From UMGS1781 sp045628105 (GTDB taxonomy: Bacteria; Bacillota; Clostridia; TANB77; CAG-508): a stretch of 17,767 nt of DNA. Of the stretch, positions 1 to 6,844 are shown one piece after another. A model generated the notes under the pieces. It did not search any database, had not been told where the DNA came from, and was given only the letters and a program-made list of their open reading frames with translations. A program made the translations under genes and the position numbers. Within the stretch, counting starts at the first letter, position 1. Each line of letters starts with the position of its first letter. The stretch covers positions 1 to 17,767 of the forward strand of contig JAZQOX010000011.1 in NCBI GenBank assembly GCA_045628105.1. Direction: 5' to 3'.

Positions 1-57
1 TCTTATCACATTCTTTACATAATAGCAAGATGTTTTTTGCTTTTCATTCATATTTTC

Positions 58-86
58 TTGTGTTTTTTTATTTGCCGTGATATAAT
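58..86 (+). promoter_or_regulatory. Putative sigma-A promoter of the 36-aa membrane peptide gene
   Basis: A perfect TATAAT box lies at 81-86, with a weak TTGTGT -35 candidate at 58-63 and 17 bases between them. The start codon of the small gene follows about 46 bases later. The assignment rests mainly on the -10 box. Confidence 0.5.
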
Positions 87-132
87 ATTTTTCAATAGCT
101 TTTAGCTAATTTATTTTATGGAGGATTTCAAA

Positions 133-243
133 ATGAAAAAAGCAAACATCGTTGCCATTGTCTGCTCCTACATTATTGTTATGGTAATTTCCATCTATAT
201 CGGACTTGTCTGGGCTATTACGGAGTTTATTAGAGAGCGTTAA
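133..243 (+). CDS. 36-aa single-pass membrane peptide, function unknown
   Basis: This short gene encodes 36 residues starting MKKANIVAIV and ending FIRER. A two-lysine N-terminus, a hydrophobic segment at about residues 4-30 and a basic C-terminus fit one membrane-spanning helix. It has a full set of expression signals: a TATAAT promoter at 81-86, a GGAGG ribosome binding site at 119-123 placed 9 bases before the ATG, and a strong terminator just after the stop. An in-frame ATG at 118 would add five residues but overlaps the ribosome binding site, so 133 is preferred. Its codons (ATC, GTC, TCC, TAC, TGC, ACG) are richer in G and C than those of the neighbours. I do not recognise the family. 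A small membrane regulator or a type I toxin-like peptide is possible, but no antisense RNA is evident. Confidence 0.6.
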   Translation: MKKANIVAIVCSYIIVMVISIYIGLVWAITEFIRER

Positions 244-264
244 GACCTAGATTTTGAAAAAATA

Positions 265-300
265 AAAAAAATGCAAAGGTTTATACCTTTGCATTTTTTA
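265..300. terminator. Bidirectional intrinsic terminator between the small peptide gene and ftsH
   Basis: The stem at 270-280 pairs with 285-295 (core TGCAAAGGT/ACCTTTGCA) around a TTAT loop. It is flanked by an A-run before and a T-run after, so it works on either strand. It ends the + strand peptide gene and the minus-strand ftsH transcript, whose stop codon is at 301. Confidence 0.9.
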
Positions 301-2103
301 TTAATCATTAAATATATTTGCAAATTCTTCTCCGTTTATTTTTTCTTTTTCTAGTAAAACATTTGCAACTGCATGTAACTTATCACTATGCATTGTTAAA
401 ATTTCTTTTGCTCTGTTATATGCATTATCTATTATTTTTTTAACTTCTTCATCTATTTTTGCTGATGTTTCTTCACTGTAATTTCTTGTTTGTGTCCAAT
501 CTCTTCCAAGGAATACCTCTTCTTGTCCTGAACCAAATGTTATGGTTCCAAGTTTTTCGCTCATACCATATTTCGTAACCATATCTCTTGCAACTTTTGA
601 TGCTCTTTCAATATCGTTACTTGCTCCAGTTGAAATATCATCTAAAACAATACTTTCTGCAACTCTTCCACCTAATAAAGAAATAATATTTTCTTCCATT
701 TCAATTTTTGACATAAAGCTCTTATCTTCGTCTGGTCTATACATTGTGTATCCGCCAGCCATTCCTCTTGGAACTATTGAAATTTCATGTACTGTATCTT
801 GTGTTGGTAAATAATGACTTACAACTGCATGACCTGCTTCATGGAATGCCACCAATTTATTTTCTTTATCGCTTCTTACTCTGCTTCTCTTTTCAGGTCC
901 CATTGTTACTTTTATCATTGCATCTTCAACTTCTTGCATGTTTATTTCTTGCTTATCTCTTCTTGCAGCTAAAAGTGATGCCTCATTCATTACATTTTCT
1001 AGGTCTGCTCCAGAAAAACCTGCTGTATTTTTTGCAATCACTTTTAAATCTACATCTTCACCTAATTTTTTCTTTCTGCTATGAACTTCAAGAATTTCTT
1101 CTCTTGCTTTAACATCAGGTGCAGATACAACAATTTGTCTATCAAATCTTCCTGGTCTTAATAACGCTTTATCTAATACGTCTGGTCTATTTGTTGCTGC
1201 TAATACAATTACTCCTTCATTTGGAGCAAATCCGTCCATTTCAACTAATAATTGGTTTAATGTTTGTTCTCTTTCATCCTGTCCTCCCCCCAAACCAGCA
1301 CCCCTTTGACGACCAACTGCATCAATTTCGTCTATAAAAACTATACAAGGTGCATTCTTTTTTGCCTGATCAAATAAATCTCTAACTCTAGATGCTCCTA
1401 CACCAACAAACATTTCAACAAAGTCTGATCCACTTATTATAAAGAATGGAACTCCTGCTTCTCCAGCTACGGCCTTTGCTAAAAGTGTTTTACCTGTTCC
1501 TGGGTGTCCTACAAGTAATACCCCTTTTGGAATTCTTGCACCCATGTCTGTAAATTTCTTTGGTGATTTTAAAAACTCTACAATTTCTTGTAATTCTTCT
1601 TTTTCTTCATCAACACCAGCAACATCTTTAAATGTTACTTTTCCTTTATCTGTTGAGTTCATTACTCTTGCGCGGCTTTTTCCAAATGTCATTGTTTTAT
1701 TTCCGCCGTTTTGTGAACCACTTGATAATAAAAACCAAAATAAGAAAAATACAATAACAATTGCAAATGGTGATAACAAACCTAAAATAGTAACTAAAAT
1801 AGATTGTGATTTTTCCTCAAAATTAAAACTTTGTAGTGCTAAATCATCACTTATTTCATCCATAAAAGCATCTATACTTGGTATATTTACCTGTTTTTGA
1901 ACATTATTATTTTTTAATTTTACATACGCTTTTGCACCATCGGATTCAAGCTTAATGTCTTCAACTTTTCCACTATTTATCGCAACAACCAATTCATCAT
2001 AAGACATTTTTGTCTCAGCATTTTCCATGATTGCTGATATCAAAATTATGCATACTACCCCAATGATTAGCCACATAATTATTGTTTTTAAACCATTTTT
2101 CAT
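301..2103 (-). CDS. ftsH: ATP-dependent zinc metalloprotease FtsH
   Basis: FtsH is a hexameric membrane-anchored AAA+ protease that extracts and degrades misassembled membrane proteins and short-lived regulators. The 600-residue protein has an N-terminal membrane segment (about 7-27), a short external domain, and a second membrane segment (about 104-127). The AAA module follows, with the Walker A region at 199-206, Walker B IVFIDE at 254-259, and the second region of homology NRPDVLDKALLRPGRFD at about 305-321. The zinc site is HEAGH at 421-425 with the likely third ligand D497. Walker A reads GHPGTGKT where GPPGTGKT is usual, a His for Pro change. It is the last gene of the rplI-dnaB-tilS-ftsH block, 77 bases after tilS, and that gap holds its own promoter. 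tilS next to ftsH is a common Firmicute order. Confidence 0.97.
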   Translation of the reverse strand: MKNGLKTIIMWLIIGVVCIILISAIMENAETKMSYDELVVAINSGKVEDIKLESDGAKAYVKLKNNNVQKQVNIPSIDAFMDEISDDLALQSFNFEEKSQSILVTILGLLSPFAIVIVFFLFWFLLSSGSQNGGNKTMTFGKSRARVMNSTDKGKVTFKDVAGVDEEKEELQEIVEFLKSPKKFTDMGARIPKGVLLVGHPGTGKTLLAKAVAGEAGVPFFIISGSDFVEMFVGVGASRVRDLFDQAKKNAPCIVFIDEIDAVGRQRGAGLGGGQDEREQTLNQLLVEMDGFAPNEGVIVLAATNRPDVLDKALLRPGRFDRQIVVSAPDVKAREEILEVHSRKKKLGEDVDLKVIAKNTAGFSGADLENVMNEASLLAARRDKQEINMQEVEDAMIKVTMGPEKRSRVRSDKENKLVAFHEAGHAVVSHYLPTQDTVHEISIVPRGMAGGYTMYRPDEDKSFMSKIEMEENIISLLGGRVAESIVLDDISTGASNDIERASKVARDMVTKYGMSEKLGTITFGSGQEEVFLGRDWTQTRNYSEETSAKIDEEVKKIIDNAYNRAKEILTMHSDKLHAVANVLLEKEKINGEEFANIFND

Positions 2104-2141
2104 ATTATCTCTTACCTTCCTTTTCTCTTGTTTGCCATATT

Positions 2142-2170
2142 AATATATCATACACTTAAATCAATTTCAA
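2142..2170 (-). promoter_or_regulatory. Promoter of ftsH (extended -10)
   Basis: On the minus strand TTGAAA (2165-2170) and TATATT (2142-2147) are separated by 17 bases, with a TG one base before the -10 box. This lies in the 77-base tilS-ftsH gap, about 39 bases before the ftsH start. FtsH could therefore be made independently of the upstream operon. Confidence 0.75.
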
Positions 2171-2180
2171 TACCAAAATT

Positions 2181-3161
2181 TTAAGTTTTTATAAAATATA
2201 TTTTCCCTTGTTTTACATATATTTTTATCTCTTTAATTGGTGTTAAATATTTGTTTCCTATGTTTCTGCTACACAATTTCACAATGTCATCTATATTTAC
2301 TTTTTCTATTCCGTTTGTTGTATGTAATATCTCATTTATAGTATATAGAATTACTCTTCTTTTTATTACTAATTCTAAGTTATTAAATTTTCTTAAATTA
2401 AGTATTGTTGGTTCTCCATTTTTTATTAATATTTCATCATATGTTTTTTGTGTTAATTTTTGAAGGAAATCGTTTTCTTCTCCAGCAACTTGTGAAAGTC
2501 TATTTATTGTTCCAACTATATTTTGATTGAATTCCTTTTTGATATATGGAATTATTTCATTTCTAACTTTATTTCTGCTATAAATATTTTCGCTATTTGA
2601 CTCATCAATTTTTGGATTTAAATTGTTTTCTTCGCAATATTTTTCTATTTTATCTCTTGTTGTATTAATTAACGGTCTTATAAATTTTTCATCCCTTATT
2701 GCTTCTATTCCTTTAAGGCCAGATATTGCACTTCCCCTAAGTATGTTTAATATTACAGTTTCAGTTCTGTCATTTGCGTTATGTGCAGTTGCAATTTTAT
2801 TTGAATTTGTTTTTTTCAAAACTTCTTCAAAAAAATTATATCGTACATTTCTTCCAACTTCTTCTGTTCCTTTTTTTTGTTTTTTTGCAAGCTCAAGAAT
2901 ATTTTCTTTTTTTACAAAACATTCTACTCCAATTTTTTTACAAAAATCTTTTACATATTCTGTTTCGCTATCAGCTACATCACGAATCATATGGTTAATA
3001 TGTGCTACAAATATTTCAATGTTTAGTTCATCCTTTAAACCATTTAAAATATTTAATAAACAAATTGAATCTGGCCCACCTGATACTCCTATTATAATTC
3101 TATCTCCGCTTTTTATTAAATTATTTTGCCTTATGGTTTCTAAAACCTCTTCTTTTAACAT
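2181..3161 (-). CDS. tilS: tRNA(Ile)-lysidine synthase TilS, short form
   Basis: TilS attaches lysine to C34 of the AUA-reading tRNA-Ile using ATP, which changes both its codon and its amino-acid specificity. The ATP-pyrophosphatase P-loop SGGPDS is at residues 27-32 after the strand RIIIGV. The family motifs HINHMIRD, GRNVRYNFFE, ATAHNANDRTETVILN and LRGSAISGLKG follow in order. The protein has 326 residues, whereas B. subtilis and E. coli enzymes are over 430, so most of the C-terminal tRNA-binding region is missing; short forms are known, for example in Aquifex. The start is supported by AGGAGA seven bases upstream. It begins 14 bases after the dnaB stop, so the two are co-transcribed. Confidence 0.95.
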   Translation of the reverse strand: MLKEEVLETIRQNNLIKSGDRIIIGVSGGPDSICLLNILNGLKDELNIEIFVAHINHMIRDVADSETEYVKDFCKKIGVECFVKKENILELAKKQKKGTEEVGRNVRYNFFEEVLKKTNSNKIATAHNANDRTETVILNILRGSAISGLKGIEAIRDEKFIRPLINTTRDKIEKYCEENNLNPKIDESNSENIYSRNKVRNEIIPYIKKEFNQNIVGTINRLSQVAGEENDFLQKLTQKTYDEILIKNGEPTILNLRKFNNLELVIKRRVILYTINEILHTTNGIEKVNIDDIVKLCSRNIGNKYLTPIKEIKIYVKQGKIYFIKT

Positions 3162-3175
3162 TATTTCTCCTAATT

Positions 3176-4507
3176 TTATTCTCTATATTTATCTAAATTT
3201 GCAAATTTTGTATAATTTCCCATCCACAATAATTCGACTGTTCCTGTTGAACCTGCTCTGTGTTTTGCAAGAATTATTTCTGCAATATTTTTCTTTTCAG
3301 AATCCTGATTGTAATAATCATCTCTATAAATGAACATTACAATATCCGCATCCTGCTCTATTGCTCCTGATTCACGTAAATCTGAAAGCATAGGTCTGTG
3401 ATCTTGTCTTGCTTCTGCAGCTCTAGATAGCTGTGACAATGCAATAACCGGAACATTTAACTCTTTTGCTAATATTTTTAAAGATCTACTAATTTCAGAA
3501 ATTTCTTGTTCACGGCTTGAATTCTTTTTACCACTTCCAGTAATTAGCTGTAAATAATCTATTACAATTAGTCCAATATCTTTTTCTAATTTAAGTTTTC
3601 TGCATTTTGCCCTTATTTCCGCAATTGAAATACCTGGAGTATCGTCTATGTATATTGGTGCTTCTGAAAGAGGTCCTAACGCTGTTGCAAGTTTTACCCA
3701 ATCTTCTTCATCAATTTTTCCTGTTCTTATTTTATTGCTATCAACCATTGCCTCGCTACATAGAATTCTGTTTACCAATTGTGATTTTGACATCTCCAAG
3801 TTGAAAATTATTACTGGTTTTTTTGCATTTACTGCAGCATGTGTTGCAATATTTAATGCAAATGCTGATTTTCCCATTGCAGGTCTTGCTGCAACTAAAA
3901 CTAAATCAGATTCATGTAAGCCTGCAGTTTTGTAATCCAAATCAGTAAATCCTGTTGGAACTCCTGTTATCGGTTCTTTTTGATTATATAATTTTTCTAA
4001 GTCAGCAAATGTTTCAACCAATACATCTTTTATTGGTGTATATCCTTTTTGATTTTTCCCTTGCATTATATCAAAAATCTTTTTTTCGGATTGTTCCATT
4101 ATGTTGTCTATTTCTTCGCCTTGTTCATATCCTAAACTTTGAATTTCTCCTGCAGCTTTAATTAATTGTCTTAATATTGCTTTTTCTTCAACAATTTTTA
4201 TATATTTATCTGCATTTGCTACAAGTGGCACTTTATCTGGCAATGTTGCTAAATATTCTATACCGCCAACTGCTTCAAATTTTTGCATGGCTGTAAGCTC
4301 AGACTTAACAGTGATAATATCCACTGGCTCCCCTCTGCTATATAGGTTGCACATTGCTTCATATACATATTTATCATCTTCCCTGTAAAAATCTTCAGGT
4401 TTTAATATTTCTATTGCATCAACCACAGCATCCTGATCTGTAAGCATACTTCCAAGAACCGCTTGTTCGGCTTCCACATCATGTGGTGGCATTTTCCCTA
4501 TATCCAT
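3176..4507 (-). CDS. dnaB: Replicative DNA helicase DnaB
   Basis: This is the hexameric 5'-3' helicase that unwinds the replication fork and recruits primase (called DnaC in Bacillus). The 443-residue protein has the N-terminal domain beginning PPHDVEAEQAVLGSML (residues 7-22), a linker, and a RecA-like C-terminal domain from about 180. Walker A is ARPAMGKSA at 207-215. Further on are the Walker B strand LIVIDYLQLI, the SREQEISEISRSLK region and the arginine-finger segment QLSRAAEARQDHRP. No intein is present. The start has AAGGAGA a few bases upstream. It follows rplI by 100 bases, the typical Firmicute arrangement. Confidence 0.97.
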   Translation of the reverse strand: MDIGKMPPHDVEAEQAVLGSMLTDQDAVVDAIEILKPEDFYREDDKYVYEAMCNLYSRGEPVDIITVKSELTAMQKFEAVGGIEYLATLPDKVPLVANADKYIKIVEEKAILRQLIKAAGEIQSLGYEQGEEIDNIMEQSEKKIFDIMQGKNQKGYTPIKDVLVETFADLEKLYNQKEPITGVPTGFTDLDYKTAGLHESDLVLVAARPAMGKSAFALNIATHAAVNAKKPVIIFNLEMSKSQLVNRILCSEAMVDSNKIRTGKIDEEDWVKLATALGPLSEAPIYIDDTPGISIAEIRAKCRKLKLEKDIGLIVIDYLQLITGSGKKNSSREQEISEISRSLKILAKELNVPVIALSQLSRAAEARQDHRPMLSDLRESGAIEQDADIVMFIYRDDYYNQDSEKKNIAEIILAKHRAGSTGTVELLWMGNYTKFANLDKYRE

Positions 4508-4572
4508 TTCTATTTCTCCTTGAATTTTTAAATTAAAAATACTGATAATATTTTACGTTTTAAATTCTTATA

Positions 4573-4600
4573 CCGGGTTGCCGAGGTCGACGACACCCTA
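4573..4600. other. GC-rich intergenic patch between rplI and dnaB
   Basis: This roughly 28-base stretch is markedly GC-rich inside a very AT-rich gap. It includes GGGTTGCCGAGGTCGACGAC followed by ACCC. The ends GGGT (4575-4578) and ACCC (4595-4598) can pair, and the centre holds the palindrome GTCGAC. There is no T-run, so it is not an ordinary terminator. It may be a structured leader element for dnaB or a protein-binding site; I cannot assign it. Confidence 0.4.
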
Positions 4601-4607
4601 CATAAAT

Positions 4608-5054
4608 TTATTCTGAAACAACTTCCACTGTTAATTTAGCATTTACACCATCGCCAAATTTAATTTCTGCTGTAAATCTTCCTAATGTTTTTATTGTTTC
4701 TTTTAGTGATATTTTTTTCTTGTCAATATCATATTTATATTGTTTTTTTAATTCATCAGAAACCTCTTTGGCAGTAATTCCTCCAAATATTTTTCCATTT
4801 TCTCCAGCTTTTGCTTTTATCTTTAATTCAAGTTTTTCTATTGTTTTTGCAATTTCCTTATTAGCTTCAATTTCAGCTTTTTTCTTATTTGCTTCTGAAG
4901 TTTTTTTAGCTTGTAATTTAAGCATGTTATCTTTTGTCGCTTCAACTGCTAATTTCTTTGGAAATAAAAAGTTTCTTGCATATCCATCATTTGCTTCGAT
5001 AATTTGTTCCTTCTTCCCAACATTTTTTATATCTTGTAATAAAATAACCTTCAT
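4608..5054 (-). CDS. rplI: Large-subunit ribosomal protein bL9
   Basis: bL9 binds 23S rRNA near the base of the L1 stalk and influences reading-frame maintenance. The 148-residue product is of normal length. It opens with the diagnostic N-terminal domain (MKVILLQDIKNVGKKEQIIE, then NDGYARNFLFPKKLAVEAT). A long charged connecting helix follows at about 42-75. The C-terminal domain contains GKIFGGITAKEVSDELKK and the strand GRFTAEIKFGDGVNAKLTVEV. A GAAAGGG ribosome binding site precedes the ATG. It is the first gene of the minus-strand rplI-dnaB-tilS-ftsH block and has a promoter about 40 bases upstream. Confidence 0.97.
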   Translation of the reverse strand: MKVILLQDIKNVGKKEQIIEANDGYARNFLFPKKLAVEATKDNMLKLQAKKTSEANKKKAEIEANKEIAKTIEKLELKIKAKAGENGKIFGGITAKEVSDELKKQYKYDIDKKKISLKETIKTLGRFTAEIKFGDGVNAKLTVEVVSE

Positions 5055-5094
5055 AAGCTATACACCCTTTCAAATTTATAATTTTGCTTATACA

Positions 5095-5123
5095 AGAATA
5101 TCATAAATTAGGCAAATTTACAA
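5095..5123 (-). promoter_or_regulatory. Promoter of the rplI-dnaB-tilS operon
   Basis: On the minus strand TTGTAA (5118-5123) and TATTCT (5095-5100) are 17 bases apart, with TG one base before the -10 box. The predicted transcript starts about 34 bases before the rplI start codon. The 38-bp inverted repeat begins 22 bases upstream of this -35 box. Confidence 0.65.
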
Positions 5124-5145
5124 GAGTTTTTTAATAAGTGCTTTA

Positions 5146-5288
5146 AATCCCAATTGGGGACGTATTTAAATTGGGAAAAATTTAATATAATATTTGATAT
5201 ATTTGCATATTGGGCTTGTTTATAATTTGACTAACCCGTCCCAAATTGCGAAATTTTTCCCAATTTAAATACGTCCCCAATTGGGATT
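5146..5288. repeat. Perfect 38-bp inverted repeat with 67-bp spacer (REPIN-like or MITE-like element)
   Basis: The arm at 5146-5183 is the exact reverse complement of 5251-5288 across 38 bases, and pairing stops sharply outside the arms. Each arm contains the local palindromes CCCAATTGGG and ATTTAAAT and a GGGGACGT/ACGTCCCC core. The 67-base spacer (5184-5250) has no coding potential. It carries a diverged extra copy of the core, with 5237-5253 matching 5272-5288 at 13 of 17 positions. ACGTCCCC-type cores recall REP sequences mobilised in trans by IS200-like REP-associated transposases, but no transposase is in the window. It sits exactly between two divergent promoters. Confidence 0.85.
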
Positions 5289-5315
5289 GACTTTTTTGAT
5301 GCTTAGTAGTATATT
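5287..5315 (+). promoter_or_regulatory. Promoter of the antiporter gene, overlapping the inverted repeat edge
   Basis: TTGACT (5287-5292) and TATATT (5310-5315) have an ideal 17-base spacing. The first two bases of the -35 box are the last two bases of the inverted repeat. The start codon is at 5348, with AGAGGAG at 5334-5340. Confidence 0.75.
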
Positions 5316-5347
5316 TATTTTTGTACGTTTTTTTAGAGGAGTTTTAT

Positions 5348-6595
5348 ATGGAAAGTATTTTGTTAAGTATTTCAATTGCTTTGGCAATTGGTTTAATTAT
5401 GTCTAGGGTTGTTAAACCTTTAGGTTTACCTGCTGTTACAGGTTATCTTGTTGGTGGCATTTTAGTTGGTCCATATTGTTTAGGTAGACTAGGTATTCCT
5501 GGTATAGGATTTAATACCATGAATGAGGTAAATGCTCTTAAAATTATTTCTGAAGTCGCATTAGGTTTTATTGCTTTTTCAATAGGAAATGAATTTAGAT
5601 TATCTCAATTAAAAACCATTGGTAAAAAAGTGGTTGTTATAGGTATTGTTCAAGCATTAACTGCAACATTTGTTGTTGATGTTGTTTTATTAATTTTACA
5701 TTTCTTTTTAAGTGAAAGTTTATCAATACCTGTTGTTATAACTTTAGGTGCTATTGCTACTGCTACTGCACCAGCTGCAACCCTTATGGTTGTTCAACAA
5801 TACAAGGCTAAAGGAAAAATAACTGAACTTTTGTTACCTGTTGTTGCTCTTGATGACGCAGTTGGTTTAATTATTTTCGCAGTGTCATTTGGTATAGCAA
5901 AGCTTATTGCAAGTGGTGAATATAATTTAGTTGCTATATTCTTAGAACCATTGTTAGAAATTGTTGTTTCATTAGCTATTGGAGCTATTGCAGGTTCTAT
6001 ACTAACATTCTCAGAAAAATTCTTTAAGTCAAGATCTAAGAGAATGTCTACAGTAGTTACTGTTATATTAATGACAGTTGCATTATCTATGTATAAAATT
6101 AATTTAGGACAAATTACAATTTCACTTTCTTCTTTATTAATTTGTATGATGCTTGGAACAACATTCTGTAATGAAAGTGAAGAAGATTTTTCAAACAACT
6201 TAATGCAAAGAACCGATAGATGGGCAACTCCTTTACTTATTTTATTCTTTGTTTTAAGTGGTGCAGAACTTGAATTTAGCGTGTTTAAAGACATTACAAT
6301 TATTTTAATTGGTGTTGTATTCATTATATCTCGTTCTATTGGTAAATATTATGGAGCATATTTTAGTGCTAAAGCGACCGGTTGTGATAAAGCAGTTCAA
6401 AAATATTTAGGTATTACCTTGTTACCACAAGCTGGTGTTGCATTGGGAATGTGTATCAAAGCTCAAGAACTTGGAGCTGAAGGAAATGTAATTAGAAATA
6501 TTGTTTTATTTGCAATTTTAATTTATGAATTAATAGGTCCTTACCTAACCAAAAAGGTTTTAATAAAATCTGGAGATATACAATTAAAAGAATAA
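5348..6595 (+). CDS. CPA2-family monovalent cation/proton antiporter
   Basis: This is an integral membrane protein of 415 residues with about 12 hydrophobic segments, expected to exchange Na+ or K+ for H+ across the cytoplasmic membrane. Family features are the N-terminal stretch LGLPAVTGYLVGGILVGP (about 25-42), a helix-break region ATATAPAATLMVV (about 137-149), and the ion-site motif VALDDAVGL. The adjacent aspartates D169-D170 match the DD motif usually linked to electrogenic exchange. There is no C-terminal TrkA/RCK domain, so nucleotide gating like that of KefB/KefC is not expected. The reading frame could open at a TTG at 5321, but AGAGGAG seven bases before the ATG at 5348 fixes the start there. 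It stands alone between its promoter and a terminator. Confidence 0.88.
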   Translation: MESILLSISIALAIGLIMSRVVKPLGLPAVTGYLVGGILVGPYCLGRLGIPGIGFNTMNEVNALKIISEVALGFIAFSIGNEFRLSQLKTIGKKVVVIGIVQALTATFVVDVVLLILHFFLSESLSIPVVITLGAIATATAPAATLMVVQQYKAKGKITELLLPVVALDDAVGLIIFAVSFGIAKLIASGEYNLVAIFLEPLLEIVVSLAIGAIAGSILTFSEKFFKSRSKRMSTVVTVILMTVALSMYKINLGQITISLSSLLICMMLGTTFCNESEEDFSNNLMQRTDRWATPLLILFFVLSGAELEFSVFKDITIILIGVVFIISRSIGKYYGAYFSAKATGCDKAVQKYLGITLLPQAGVALGMCIKAQELGAEGNVIRNIVLFAILIYELIGPYLTKKVLIKSGDIQLKE

Positions 6596-6628
6596 AAAAT
6601 ACGGTAGTAAAAACTACCGTATTTTTAT
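6594..6628. terminator. Bidirectional terminator between the antiporter gene and the 64-aa gene
   Basis: ACGGTAGT (6601-6608) and ACTACCGT (6613-6620) form a perfect stem with an AAAA loop. An A-run and a T-run on either side extend it and allow termination on both strands. It begins at the antiporter stop codon and ends just before the stop of the convergent gene. Confidence 0.92.
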
Positions 6629-6629
6629 T

Positions 6630-6824
6630 TTAACTATGTTTTATCGAATATATCTTCATATTTGTATCTGTTACTATTTCATCAAGCTTTTTAGTTTTTA
6701 TTTCGATTTCAGCTTTGATTAATTTATTAAGCATTTTTAATTCATCAATTTCTAATTGCTTCAAATCATATTTTCCGGCTTTTGCCTTATCATATATTTC
6801 TAACAATTCTTTTTTTTGTCTCAT
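6630..6824 (-). CDS. 64-aa charged helical protein, function unknown
   Basis: The 64-residue product is rich in Lys, Glu, Leu and Ile and looks fully alpha-helical, probably coiled-coil at about 1-50. It has no membrane segment, cysteine or recognisable motif. The ATG is preceded by AGGGGGA at good spacing. It starts 20 bases after the stop of the alpha-CTD-repeat gene and ends at the shared terminator, so it is the second gene of that operon. A partner or small regulator of the upstream protein is plausible from position only. Confidence 0.65.
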   Translation of the reverse strand: MRQKKELLEIYDKAKAGKYDLKQLEIDELKMLNKLIKAEIEIKTKKLDEIVTDTNMKIYSIKHS

Positions 6825-6844
6825 ATTTCCCCCTATACCAAGAT

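Noticed and set aside
4573..4600. Possible SAM-type riboswitch, because the minus strand contains CGGCAACC
   Set aside because: The other conserved SAM-I segments and the multi-helix layout are missing, and the downstream genes (dnaB) do not fit. The match is too short.
5794..6324. A 176-codon minus-strand open frame inside the antiporter gene
   Set aside because: It is antisense to a well-supported membrane protein and its translation shows no domain or start signal.
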